Shown here: positions 12,388 through 24,495 of the stretch, one piece after another | Layout of the letters: the number at the start of each line of letters is the position of its first letter | How positions within the stretch are numbered: position 1 is the stretch's first letter | Source of the DNA: Aphelenchoides besseyi | Lineage: Eukaryota; Nematoda; Chromadorea; Rhabditida; Aphelenchoididae | Reading direction: 5' to 3' | Assembly: GCA_024699855.1 (NCBI GenBank) | Contig: JAMPIQ010000002.1 | Span: forward strand, 3,534,001 to 3,598,000 | Length of the DNA stretch: 64,000 bases | Program-made: the position numbers and the translations under genes | Notes under the pieces: model-generated | What the model was told of the DNA's origin: nothing | Databases searched by the model: none | Seen by the model: only the letters and a program-made list of their open reading frames with translations

Positions 12388-13336
12388 TTCGAGTAGCAAG
12401 GGATAGATTCTAAATGTCAACCAATTAGTTTCAAATGCAAACTCGCATCCTCCGCAGCCGAATATGAAAAACACTCTCGCTGTCGGAGAGAGGACGACGA
12501 GTGTTTTGACCGAAAAGACGCGTTTTGCTGATAAACAACCAAAAGCAAAAACAAAAACACAGTCGATAACTCGATAACCGAGAGAAAGAAACAGTTTACG
12601 AAGATCTACGGGCAACCCGATTGTTTAATTCCGTGAACGATCAAAAGGAAAAGCGAATAGCCGAAGAAAAAGTCGACTTTGGAGAACGAAACTCGTCGCT
12701 CGAAAACACTTTCGAGACGAAGCGCGGTGTCACTGCGACGGCCATTGACGACCGATAGTTCAAAACTGCAACGGGAATGAGATCACGTCTTCAAACAAAA
12801 TCAGAGCTCACAATCAATCCAAACTATACACTATGCTTTAAAAGGTTTACGACGTCATTTCATAGACAATGGAAGTTTTCTTCTTACGCTTTTTGTGCTG
12901 CAATTACCTTTTAGTATCTATCGGTATAGTTTTGTGTATTCCACAACAATTATGGGACCTTTTCGTTATCTCCATAAAGTTCAAAAATGCAATTAAATCA
13001 ATCGGATAGAAATGAGTTTGTTGTCTCTTCATGTTGTAAGTTTGCTCAACTGTTCGTCTCTGTAATTGTGTTTACATGTTCCAACTTATCCTAATTAGCA
13101 ATCCACTCATTTGGTTTGATGTTCTAAAAAGTGTTTGGCGTGGATCACAAGGCTTGTAATTGAATAAACGGATCGTTTTCCTGCTTTGAACTTTGTCGGG
13201 ATTTGTTGTTTAATCTGCGGTTTTACTTGTCGAGCAAGTACGCTTGTACGGAGAAAGTTCTTTTAAAAATTTCTGTTTGCTTGTAACTCTGAAATCTATT
13301 TGGCCATTTCAAATTGGTCGTCTATCGAGACTTGTG
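12388..13336. other. divergent intergenic region
   Basis: Separates the leftward aldo-keto reductase from the rightward ShKT gene, so it must hold both promoters. No additional exon pattern was seen. Confidence 0.45.
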
Positions 13337-13919
13337 ATGCATACAATCGTTGTTGTTATCCTTCTGCTATTGAGCACAATGATCGTTGTGGTTACCAGCG
13401 CTGGAAGTGGAGCGGGCGCTCGTATGTTTTTGTTTATTTGATTCAACTCACTACCTATCTAGCCACTTCGACTTGCAAAGATAAACTGCGATCTTGTGCT
13501 CGATCCAAACCCTATTGCAATTCTCCAAAGCTCCGAAGGTCGTTGTCTATCAACTGTAAATTTACGTGTAAGTCATACTGTAGATCGATTCAGACAGTCG
13601 ATTAGGCGGATTATGTGGAAGTGGAGGTACTAGTTCCAGTGGAAGTTCCGGTAAAACTGGTGGTAGTCAGCCGTCAAGACGATCTCCGTTTACGAGTCCA
13701 AATTCAGTATGCAAAGATAGAAACTCCGCGTGAGTTGACTACAAAAATATTTGTCTATTAATGTAGACATTTCTAGATGCACCTACTGGAACCGATCGTA
13801 TGTTTAAAGTTCATTCGAACATTAATGATCATTTCAGTGGCTTTTGTCGTAGTCGCCTTTACACACGTTTTATCAAGAAACAGGCGTGCGCAAAGACCTG
13901 CAAACTTTGCAATGCTTAA
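13337..13919 (+). CDS. secreted protein with two ShKT domains
   Basis: Signal peptide from the ATG at 13337 (MHTIVVVILLLLSTMIVVVT). The first six-cysteine ShKT domain runs over exons 2 and 3 (starting CKDKLRSC, ending INCKFTCGLC). A Gly/Ser-rich linker follows, then a second ShKT domain (CKDRNSAC ... CAKTCKLC) ends the protein. The six cysteines of each domain fit the standard spacing. The junction between exons 2 and 3 uses a 38-base intron; without it an in-frame stop would truncate the protein. ShKT domains in nematodes occur in cuticle or secreted enzymes, surface proteins and potassium-channel-blocking peptides. Here there is no enzyme domain, so the role is open. A poly(A) signal lies at 13947-13952. 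Confidence 0.8.
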
Positions 13920-13946
13920 GCAGAATCTATACATCTGATGTCGTAT

Positions 13947-13952
13947 AATAAA
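13947..13952 (+). promoter_or_regulatory. AATAAA poly(A) signal
   Basis: Hexamer 28 bases after the stop codon of the ShKT gene. Confidence 0.55.
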
Positions 13953-14140
13953 ACGAGATCTAAAAGCGAATGCTTATTATCACTGTGATAGTTAGTCTCG
14001 AACAAATGAAAAGTCCCGTTGATTAGTTTTGTTGACCTTTGACCTTCAGATTGTAAAGTGCGCGTTCGACTGAGAAATAAGTCGCTTTTTCGACTATTAC
14101 CGACGTTGTTTTTCAATCCGCAAGCTTTGATTTGGCAGCA

Positions 14141-15554
14141 ATGCTTTTGTTTAATTTGCGTGAAATCGTTCAAGTGGTCAGTGATGATAAGATCTCATTC
14201 TTGGCTGGAAGAGATATGGCAGAAATAAAGGTAAGTAGGAAGAAAATGAGTGAGGGATATGATATTGGTTCAGATTTTGCATGACGACAATTGCGGTTTG
14301 GCGGTTTTGGTTGAGAACGGCAAATTCACGGCAATCGGAACTTTACAAGAAGTACGTTTCTTTGCTTGAAAACTTTTGAATCGCTTGTTTAGCTCGAAAA
14401 GAGTGCTAACAGTCACGAACGTGTTGACTGTAACGGCGGATGTCTGCTGCCCGGGCTCGTCGATGCGCATTCACATCCCGTTTTCGCTGGTGATCGAGTT
14501 CACGAGTTTGCTTTAAAGTTAGCCGGAGCAACTTACGCCGAAGTTCAAGAAAAAGGTGGTGGTATTCATTTCACCACTGAAGCTACTCGAGCAGCAAGCG
14601 AAGACAAACTGTTTGACGATTTTGCACGTGTGGCTACTGAGATGCTGCGAAATGGAACGACGTGTTTGGAAGCCAAATCGGGATATGGATTGAACGAAGA
14701 AACAGAATTGAAAATGTTGAGAGTGTTGGATCGGGCAGCACAAAGCGACCAAGTTCCTCTGGAGATTTCAACTACCTTCTGTGGTGCACATGCCGTTCCA
14801 AAGGGCTCGACAGAAGCAGAGCAAACGACCCTCATAATCGATCGCTTGTTGCCGGCAATCGCAAAAAACAAACAAGAAGGTCGTTTGAAGTCGGTGGAGA
14901 ATGTGGACATTTTCTGTGAGAAGGGAAATTTCGGCGTCGATTCCACACGTCGAATTTTGAAAGCGGCTGCCCAAATCGGACTTCGTGGCAACTTCCATGC
15001 CGACGAATTGAATCCACTGGGTGGTGCCGAGTTGGCTGCCGAGTTGAAATGTGCAGCGGCTGCACATTTAGAAGAAATTAGTTCTGAAGGAATTCGACAA
15101 TTAGCGGCGGCAGGAACCGTTGCCGTTCTACTGCCGACCACCGCCTACATTCTTCGTCTCAAACCGCCACCGGCACGTTCAATCATTGAAGCCGGTGGAA
15201 TGGTTGCGTTGGGGTCGGATTTCAATCCCAATGCTCCGTGTTTGTCGATGCCGATTGTCATGCATTTGGCGTGTGTGAATATGAAATTGAGTATGAACGA
15301 AGCACTGGCAGCATCAACAATCAACTCTGCTCACTCAATTGGTCGTGGTCAAACACACGGCGCAATTACGGTACGTACAGAGCTGTCTCTGTTCCATTAA
15401 CAAGCTCTTGAAGGTCGGACGTGTGGCTGATGCCGTTTTAATCGACGCTCCAAGTTGGGAACATTTGATCTACCGTCTGGGTTCTCAACACGAATTGATT
15501 CGTTTTGTCATGAAAAGTGGAAAAGTTGCTTACAGAAAACAAGCAAACTCTTAA
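14141..15554 (+). CDS. amdh-1: imidazolonepropionase (histidine degradation)
   Basis: Amidohydrolase that opens 4-imidazolone-5-propanoate to formiminoglutamate, third step of histidine breakdown. Four exons, with introns of about 44, 43 and 44 bases near 14231, 14353 and 15371. The metal-binding HxH sits in LLPGLVDAHSHPVFAGDR. The next conserved ligand is in FHADELNPLGG and the catalytic/metal Asp in ALGSDFNPNAPC. Length is about 425 residues, as expected for the animal enzyme. The start ATG at 14141 is the first in frame. A poly(A) signal lies at 15649-15654. The gene is convergent with the chemoreceptor ending at 15663. The open frame antisense to the large exon is a shadow. Confidence 0.95.
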
Positions 15555-15648
15555 GCCCGAATACTGGCGACATCTTTTGTCGTATTTCGTGGTAAATGAG
15601 ATCAACGAACTATTTTATTTGCAGTATACGTGTGGCCTCTAATCAAGA

Positions 15649-15654
15649 AATAAA
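15649..15654 (+). promoter_or_regulatory. AATAAA poly(A) signal
   Basis: Hexamer 95 bases after the imidazolonepropionase stop. It sits only nine bases before the stop of the opposing chemoreceptor gene. Confidence 0.55.
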
Positions 15655-15662
15655 CGTGTGTG

Positions 15663-16916
15663 TTATTGAGCGGAAACTAGATTGTTTTCCTTCGTGGAAA
15701 TAACATTTATGTGTTGGGAAGGATTAACTTTGAAAATGTATTTGATATCATTGCAAAGTCCCTTCGAGATTGCCGGAATACTGAAGAGAATGAGAAAGTT
15801 CACAAATGAGTGCACAGAACCAATTTGAATAACCAAATGACCCAAATATTCTAAAATTCAAAGATACGTTGAAGTACGATGTGACTCACCGGCGTAGTCT
15901 GAACCCCAAAAGATACTCAAAATCAGAGTCGTTACACAACAAACAAAAGCAAAGTTTGGAACTATGGTCTGAGATTTGTTATTACACGTGCTTATCGTTC
16001 ACTTACTTGAACTGACAGTCCAATTAGCAGCCGTTTTTGCAGCCAAGTTGAGCGTTTGGTAAGGGCACCAAAATCGCACTTGGTTATCATTCGAAATGAA
16101 GACACTAGTAGCACCATAGTTAGGCCTGAGCAAAACACAATGTTGAGCACAAGCGGTATTGTGTATCTAAATTGAAGAACAAACTGAAGAAATTGGAAGT
16201 GGAAGTAGATGCACGGGAAAGTAGCAGTACGATTCATGACTTCCGGATATCGCTAAACAAAAATTGATTAGACAGTTTTACAGTAACCAAACAACCATGT
16301 AGTTTGTTTCAATAACATCTGCCGGTTGAGAATTGATGTTGAAACAGTAGAGTACTCCACATAAAGGCCACAGAATTTGCAGAAAAAACATTAAGAAGCA
16401 AATTAGTTTTCGATTTGACGGTACGTTAGTTGAATTAAAAGTTTGTCGAACGGATTGATAGCGAAAGATCGTCGCATTGCAAACGGAGGCTAGACTCGAG
16501 ATCGTGAAGAAAGCTTGAATCCCCTGAAATATTGACGAATCTTCTGTAAATCTCCTGAACTAACAATAACCAAACGTAAAGTGGACAAAAGTCCAAACAT
16601 GGAGCTAAGAAGTGAGTCGAATGCTCCGATTAAACAAACACCTAAACATCTTTGTCGAGAATTCAAACGACCAAAACAAACCTGCGATCGGCAAAATGAT
16701 GTGAGGTCGCGAGAAGACCGTGAAACATAAGTCACTTATCAGAATCAAGATGGTCATATTGAGTAGATGGTACTTGTAATGGCCCATTATTCTCGTTGAA
16801 TACTTGCAGATGAGAAAAATGCTGAAACTTGCGGCAACGACACTTATGGACGCCAACAAGTTGGAAATGTAAAGAAATTTGGAAAGTTCCTCAAACGTTA
16901 GAACGTTAAGAGTCAT
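15663..16916 (-). CDS. 7TM chemoreceptor, Srh/Sri type (Str superfamily)
   Basis: Putative G-protein-coupled chemosensory receptor. Exon 1 from 16916 gives TM1 and the YHLLN-type loop followed by TM2 (GHYKYHLLNMTILILISDLC). Later exons give FRYQSVRQTF after TM3, a membrane segment around IPLVLNIVFCSG, the LQKRLLIGLSVQ-TIVPNF block before TM6 typical of Srh proteins, and a final TM7 exon (IGSVHSFVNFLILFSIP). About seven exons. One junction near 16546 needs a 32-base intron, shorter than most here. Family-level call is good. Ligand unknown. Confidence 0.78.
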
Positions 16917-17282
16917 TCTAATTAGCACAGTAAGTCGATTTGATTTGAGTATCAAGTGAAATAAAAGCAGCTGTTGTCTTAGAGTCCGGAATTTTTGGTT
17001 CTACTGCTAACAAATCGTATCACATGAAAATATCACTGGAGATTTGTACATTCAAATTGAAGCCAAATAGACTTTTTAGATGGACACTTAGTTGAAGACA
17101 ACAGAAATCACATTTTGTGTGTTGAACTTTTACAGTACTTCTTTGTTATCGTTTAATTAGAGTCTTAGAAAAAAGAATGTTGTTTTCTATACTGCTGGTT
17201 CATTAGCTTTCACTAGAAGGTCATTTTAGTCGTGCAGGTGTTCCCGCCTTTGCATCATACGATCGGAATATGACTAATGCCA

Positions 17283-17872
17283 TCAAACGGCCGCTCTTCC
17301 CATTCGACTGACCTCCGGGGCGCTCATTTTTGATCGCATTTCCGTTTTTTTACAACCGCAGTTGTCGATCTCGATGTCCAGGTACCAATTTCCCTGTGGA
17401 TTTTGATCGATGTTTTCGCAGCTGCTCGGTTATTGCGATTTGATATCCGCCACTTTCCACTGGCCATCACCAGCGGTCACAAACGCTCAGCGGTGAACGT
17501 GCTTTTTCATAGATTTTCTTGGAATATCGCAATTCACACGAAGTCCAACGGACAGTGGATATCCATAGACTTTAGATTTGTTGTTGTCGTTTAGACAAAC
17601 CGGAAAGCTGATCGTAAGCGTACGGTTTGATTCAAATGGTTCACAGAACTTTTTCAACGCAAAACCTTTCGGTTCTTTCACGTTTATGTCCGCGCGTTTG
17701 ATGTTCGACCGTCTTTTGACACGAGAGGGACGATGATTAAAATGAGCGAAGGAAGCAAACGCTTCTCATCACATTTTGCCGAAACCCATTTACCATGGGT
17801 TTTCTTCGAATTAAACCCAACTCTTTGACTGGTAAACAATTGTTCCACGGGTTTCAGACTTGTTCTTCGCAT
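17283..17872 (-). CDS. possible small gene, unknown protein
   Basis: I do not recognise this protein. A consistent reading starts at ATG 17872 (MRRTSLKPVEQLFTSQRVGF) and splices out a 32-base intron (GTAAAT...GAGAAG). It runs through FCEPFESNRTLTISFPVCL and YGYPLSVGLRVNCDIP, then joins across about 105 bases to WYLDIEIDNCGCKK and a stop at 17283. That gives about 150 residues. The alternating hydrophobic pattern and paired cysteines look like a beta-rich domain. No clear signal peptide is present with this start. The second intron could be split with a tiny exon between. Treat as tentative. Confidence 0.35.
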
Positions 17873-18460
17873 TGTCAACTGAGTAGTTGGCCTTACGATC
17901 TATGGATCCTGGTAAACTTTTATGACTCACATCTTCGGAGTTTCACTTAATAGTCTTCTTTATCGCCGTCTAATATCAGAAGCTATCCGTCAGAAAAAGT
18001 TGTTCGATGACCTCGAGCAGTCAAGCAACCGCCCATTCAACCGCCAAATTGGAGTCCTTCAACTTGGCCTTTTGGTTGAATTCAGAGCTTCAATTTGCAT
18101 ATCTGGTGTTGGCCATCTTCATTTGGCCATCGACTCATACGTCTTCTCATCTGAATGTTTCTATGCAGAGATTTAGTTTCGAAAATATTCGCGCGTATTC
18201 CTTGGTCGTCTTTGTATTCCGATGTTGTCATAATCGAATTTGAGACACTCAATTGCGCGCATTTCTCTCTTTCCGTTTGCTGATTTCGGCAGTTTAGAGA
18301 AGAGATTTGGCCGTTTTCTGCTCAATTCGATTTGGAGGTTTAGAACACTCCTTTACATTCCGCAATCTTTCTATTTTCTTGTTTCCAAATCAACTATATC
18401 CAACCTTTAGTTCTACGCGTGAATGATTGGAGCTTTAATTATCCTTAGAGTTTAGTTCCA
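17873..18460. other. intergenic region upstream of peroxidasin
   Basis: Contains short open frames only. Presumed promoter and 5' untranslated region of peroxidasin. No motif was identified. Confidence 0.4.
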
Positions 18461-21400
18461 ATGACTTCTCTTGGGTTGCTCGCGTTACTTTCTCTTTTTT
18501 GGATCTCATGTACTTCTCAGTTTTTTGAATCCTCTTGTCCGACGAAATGTGATTGTACGGCAAATGGACACGTGAATTGTCAAAACGGCGGTTTTACTTC
18601 GTTTCCAAAAGGTCAGTCGATGGTAACAGGAGTTTCAAATCGGCTGTGTTTTTAGATATTTCGCCCAACACTCAGGTTCTCGACCTTCGACACAACTCAC
18701 TGACACGTTTGAGTCGCTCTGATCTACGAGGTTTGGATCGTTTGGAGACTTTGTTTTTGGGTGGCAATCAAATTCGTCATTTGGATGAAGACATTTTGGA
18801 TTCTGTGCCTGTTCTCAAACGCCTTTACATTGGGAGAAATCAACTGCGCAATTTGCCAAAATTGACATCACGTGTTTTCTCGCATCTTTTGGTTTTCGAC
18901 GTTCACGGAAATCATTTGAGTTACGTGAACAACGATGCGTTTAGCGGTCTTGTTTCGTTGGAACGTGTGCATCTCGGCCACAATTATCTGCAACACTTGT
19001 CGTTGAAACGTATCTTCGAGCAAAACTCCCGACTTACGGCCGTTCATTTGGCTCAAAACCCATGGAACTGCGATTGCCGGTTCGAAACTTTGATCATTGG
19101 TTTGCAAAAGTGATTTTCAGGATCAAGGAAACGGTTCAGTTCCTACAAACTCGTGCAGAAATTGAAGGAGAAGCAATTGCTAAATGTCAGAATCCACCTA
19201 CGCTGCGTGGAACTCCAGTACGAGATTTGGATCTGTCCACACTTCGATGTTTTGATGGAATTCCGATTGAATCAACGAACGGTGCAATTTTGAATTGCGC
19301 TTCCAATGCCGCTGCCCGTAGAACTCAATGGCTTTTTGAGTTTGTTTTTGTGATCTTAGCGAAGTTGACAGCTCTTTTAGCGATATGCCCTTAGATGCAT
19401 CATTGAGTGGATCATACGAAATTCTGGACAATGGATCTCTTCTACTCTATCAATCAAATGTGAATGTCCATCGTTTCAAGTGTTCAATAGATTATGTTGT
19501 GGGCGCGGCACGGTGAGTTTAATACACAAATAAGTAGAACATAAAGAGCTTTTATAGACCTATTCGTCAACTTCGAACATCTCAACAAACTCAATCAGCT
19601 TCTCAAGCGCCTCAATTCACTTACACACCACGAGATCGGTCTTATCGTGAAGGAGCAAGTGTTAAATTGAATTGTGAAGTTCAAGGACATCCCCGGCCTT
19701 TCATTCGTTGGGCATTTAATGGAAAAACAATTGAAGGTTCACGAAAACATGAACTGAGAAAAGATGACACTCAACTGGTCATTTACCCGTTCCTTGAGCA
19801 TGATGTTGGAACGTAAACTACACTACGTATTAACTGAAAACAAACTCTTTATTTAGTTATTCCTGTGAAGCATCGAATCAGTTTGGGCGAATTCAGACTT
19901 CGGCTCGTTTGGGTATCATCAAAAGTGCACCGCCGGTTATCACCGAAGGACCGAAATCAATTCGTGTTCGACCGGGAACTTCAGCAATTTTCCGTTGCGT
20001 TGCTCGTGGTGATCCAACTCCTCAAATCGTTTGGTCGTTTGGTGGAAGTGAAATTCCCCTCTTTAAAGGACATTACACAGTAAATGCCGATGGAAGTCAA
20101 TTGACAATTCAACCGGTTGGAAGAGCAGACGAAGGAGTCTACAGTTGCATGGCGGGTAAGTTGATAATCACAAGTGTTTTACACTTTTTACTTGCTAAAC
20201 ATCCACAGATTTGTGTTTTAATGGAAGATATTCTAGGAAATGCCGTCGGATCGATGACCGGTGATGCTCGACTGAGTGTTGACTGGTCACAGTTGGACTA
20301 TGTCGACTCGACTATTGACAACAATCTTCTGAAAACGATTGTCAATGAAGCAACCGACAACATTGAACGGTACAATTGAGCGTACTATCGATTGAATGTG
20401 CAATTTCAGAGCAGTGGCAGAAACAAAAGAAGATTTGCGCGGTAGTGTGCAGGATCCGGGACAACTGATGAGACATTTTCAATTTGCAATCAAAAGACCC
20501 GTTGAATTAACGAAAGCTCGTGAAATCTACGAGGAATCACTTCGACTTATTGAGAAGCATGTTGAACGCGGACTTCGATTCAAACCAACAGATATTCCAA
20601 CGAATGTGTCCTACGAGTCGGTTCTATCTGTCACTCACATTCAAACGCTAATGGAGTTGAGTGGTTGTATGAACGGTCAATTTACTGGTCAGTTAGATTG
20701 ATTACACAAAACTAACAACTAGAACTTTAGACGCTTGTACGGACATGTGTTTTCACTCGAAATACCGTTCGTATACCGGACAAGTAAGCAAGTAGTGCGA
20801 TCGCTGTTAATGAAACTAAATTTAGTGCAACAACTGGGAACATCCAACTTGGGTAACTATTCGTAGCTAATAGATGATTTTATTGGGAAGCTTAGGGTGT
20901 CAGTCAAATGCCATTTATTCGTCTTCTGCCACCGATCTACGAAAATGGTTTTAATACACCAGTGGGTTGGGATCCGGATCGTAAATATTTCGGTTACCCA
21001 AAACCGAATCCTCGAGTTGTTTCAACGGCACTCATTCGATCGGAGAGTGTTTCGGCACATTCACAATATACAGCGATGTTAATGCAATGGGGTCAGTTTT
21101 TGGATCACGACATCACATTCAAGGCGCCGGCTTTGTCACGTCAGACGTTCGCCGGCGGTGCAATTTGCAATCGAACTTGTGAGAACGTTGCTCCCTGCTT
21201 CAACATTCCGCTTCCCGAAGACGATCCACGACGAAAGTAAGATCGAACTGTGAATTCACAACAATCCATTCAAATTGAAGGACACAAAAATATCCATGTA
21301 TTGAAGTGGAAAGATCGGCCGCAATATGCGGAAGTGGAGAAACGTCTCCAATTTTCCGTCAAGTCACTTATCGCGAACAAACGAACATCATCACGAGTTT

Positions 21401-23203
21401 CATCGATGCATCTAACGGTACGTTAACTACTTCAACAACTTTGTCTAGACAAACATTTTAGTGTATGGAAGTACGGAGGTTGATGCATTGGATTTACGCG
21501 ATCTGTTTGGTGATCACGGTCTTTTGCGTTTTGATATTGTGGCTCCAAGTCAGAAACCATACATGCCGTTCGAAAAAGATTCCGCAATGGAGTGCAGAAG
21601 AAACGTATCGGTAAGTCGTTCAAATTAACAGTGTTTTGATGATATTCAGTTGGATAATCCAATTCGCTGTTTTCTTGCTGGCGACGGTAGAGCTAATGAA
21701 CAGGTAAAATAGTTCTTTTGGGATTCATCGTTCGTGTTTAGATTGCTCTCACTGCAATGCATACCATTTGGTTCAGAGAACACAATCGAATAGCCGCAAA
21801 ACTTCTGGAAATGAACGCCGATTGGGACGGCGAACGAATCTACCAGGAGGCCAGGAAGATTATCGGGGCTATGATGCAGAAAATCACTTATTCCGATTGG
21901 CTACCGAAAGTACTTGGCCGCGTAAGTTTTGTACACAAAACAAAGAGTAGTTTGTGCATTAAGGATGGCTATGACCACTACGTGGGCAAATATATGGGCT
22001 ATAATCCGGAAGTTGATCCATCTATTTCTAACGAATTTGCAACCGCTGCTTTTCGATTCGGACACACGATCATAAATCCAACTTTTGATCGGTTTCTTAA
22101 ATGTCTTAATCGAATTAACTAGTTTGTTCTTTTAGGTTAGACGAAAACTTCCAATCAATTTCCAATGGTCCTCTGCCGCTTCAAGAAGCATTCTTTGCAC
22201 CTGAACGTTTGCTTTCACAAGGCGGAATCGATCCATTGCTTCGTGGACTTTTTGCGAAGCCATTGAAAAGTCCGATGACCTCTCAGTTGCTGACGAAGCC
22301 GTTGGTTGATAAACTTTTCTATCGATCAGAAAATGTGTCCATGGATTTGGCGGCCATCAACATTCAACGCGGGCGAGATCATGGAATTCCGGTAAGTACT
22401 CATGACTTTTTTAATCTGTCTAAACATTACTTTTCAGGGTTATTTGGAATATCGCCGCTTTTGTAATCTAACGGTCCCGGAAACCTGGGAAGAGTTGATG
22501 ATTGATGTAGGAAATTCTGAAGTCTTGGAGAAACTCAAACGCTTTTACGGTCATCCGGGCAATTTGGATCTATGGGTCGGAGGTATTATCGAAAAAGTTA
22601 TTCCCGGAGCACTGGTTGGACCAACTTTTGCTTGCATTATTGGTGATCAATTTAAACGACTACGAGATGGAGATCGTTTTTGGTTTGTCCAAGAATGAAA
22701 CAAACAAATGAACAGAATTTAGGTATGAGAATCCAGATGTCTTTTCAACGCTTCAATTGCAACAACTGCGTAAATCGAACTTAGCCAAAGTTATTTGTAA
22801 CAATGCAGACTCCATCGAACATGTTCAGGTGAATCAGATGATGGCAATAAGCGAATCAGACTTGTAATTGCAGAATGACGTTTTCAAATACGTTGGAGAA
22901 GATAAACAAATGTTTCGCAAGTGCAGTGAAGTGCCGGATGTTGAACTGAAGTTTTGGATGAGCTGTTGCGATGAAACGTGTTCGGCTCGTGAAACGATGA
23001 GCGAAACGAAGCAGAAACGTCGAAGACGTTCGCATCATCTGTACGCTGCATCTCATTCCCCGCATGTTCAAGAGAACTGTCATTACGCGGGAGCTACGAA
23101 ACTCGACGGAACTCGATGGCAACTCGACTCTTGTACAACGTGCAAATGCAACAAAGGAAAGGTTTGGTGTTCGACGGACAAACAATGCGAAGAAAACAAG
23201 TAA
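18461..23203 (+). CDS. pxn: peroxidasin (extracellular matrix haem peroxidase)
   Basis: Secreted haem peroxidase that crosslinks basement-membrane collagen IV. The signal peptide ([20 protein letters not shown]) is followed by an LRR N-cap, about five leucine-rich repeats and a C-cap (NPWNCDCR then [16 protein letters not shown], joined by a 41-base intron near 19080). A degenerate Ig-like domain with TQWLF and two clear Ig domains ([10 protein letters not shown] and YSCMAG) come next. The peroxidase domain has the distal His/Asp block [13 protein letters not shown], catalytic-region WFREHNRIA, proximal His in [10 protein letters not shown], and [12 protein letters not shown]. The C-terminus is a short von Willebrand C-type module ([13 protein letters not shown]) ending at 23203. 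About 1,200 residues and 20 exons. Active-site residues are intact. Matches the nematode PXN-1/PXN-2 architecture; which paralogue is not decided. Confidence 0.95.
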
Positions 23204-23238
23204 CTCAAGATCCCAATTTGCTTTGTTTACGTGCTTCT

Positions 23239-23244
23239 AATAAA
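23239..23244 (+). promoter_or_regulatory. AATAAA poly(A) signal
   Basis: Hexamer 36 bases after the peroxidasin stop codon. Confidence 0.55.
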
Positions 23245-24495
23245 CCATTTTATCGCTAAAAGACCCACAAATCAGACAACGAGCTGTTTTTCGACAAACA
23301 GCAGAAAAAGAATTTTGTGTTCTCTTTAGCTTACGGACATTCGACGGCCGAAAGGAAAAGCGCGCGAGTGAGAGGGGAGTTAGCCGCAATTTTCCTCGTG
23401 TCCTTCACACAGTTTGGCCTTGAAGAACAAATGTTCCTGAAGAAGCATTGGATCGTCTTTTTCGAAGGATTTTGCAGCTAAATTGTTCCTTTAAATTCAA
23501 TTCGCAGTCGTTTTGCGGCCTCTTGGCCCACCAGTTATTCGCATCGAAGGCTAATAAGCTGTTTGGTTTGCGTGTAATTTGAGCAAGCGCGTTGAAATGT
23601 TCGATCTCTCTGACCACTCGACTTAATCTTCGACTGAAATTCTGCGCGATGTTAAAGCGATTAGAACAAAAGCACCGAAATCGCAAGTCTCAGTTCGATG
23701 CTTCGAAATCACGTTGTCCACCAATTTTATAGACCACATGTTGTTTTCTGCTCCTGTTGACATCTTTGGTCCCAAGAACTGAAAGTAATCTCCGATTGTT
23801 TTTGTGGAAGAATTCGTCCGTCGATCAACATCCGATCGTCCGCAGAACGTAAACATTTCGGGAAACTTGTCGTCGATTATTCAAGAACAAAATCACGATC
23901 GTGGGAAGTTCGCTTTTGAGTTGTGGCCAAGAAAGCGTCCGACTGCTTTTTGGCCCGGACGCCTTTTATTTTGGCTTCTTTTTCCCCGCGACCAATCTGC
24001 CGCCTTTGCCGAAAGGGCTCTGAAGGTTTCGAATGCCCGAATAGTTTTGTTGTTTCTTTTTTTTGGCTTTCGAAACTGCGCGTGTTTCAAAATCGGCAAG
24101 TTTGTTGGAAGAAGTTGCGTCGATTTTGGCGAACCGCGACGTCGAGTTATTGGACGCTGAACTCGGTACTTGCCATGTAAATTTGATCTGCCGTCAGCGT
24201 GTTTACTTGTTTCGAAGGCTGCATTTTCACTTCTCTGACACGAGTGGCATTTGCGCGTCTTTTGTTTGCTGTTTTCAGCATTTGAAATCTACGACTCACG
24301 AGTGTTCTCTTTTAACCCAAATGTCGTTGGAAAACGATGGCCGAGTGATGTTGCTGGCTTCGAAATTTACAACAACCGTTGATTTCAGATGCTTGATTAC
24401 TCGTTTGTTAAATAGCATCGTTCAACTACGTTCATCAGAACGCTCATCTACTTGTACACATCTACTCTTAACTCGTCACAAGCTCGACAGTCAAA
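23245..24495. other. intergenic region before the innexin gene
   Basis: Several open frames of 60 to 160 codons overlap on both strands. None shows a domain or splices to a neighbour. It is the expected place for the upstream innexin promoter. Confidence 0.4.

Noticed and set aside
14566..15141. 191-codon open frame on the minus strand
   Set aside because: It is antisense to the large imidazolonepropionase exon and reflects codon bias of that gene. It has no domain of its own.
19070..19115. Apparent stop and frameshift in the LRR cap of peroxidasin
   Set aside because: Removing a 41-base intron restores the cysteine-rich cap exactly.
23935..23962. Short inverted repeat with 7-base arms
   Set aside because: Too short and with mismatched extension. 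Expected by chance in this length of DNA.
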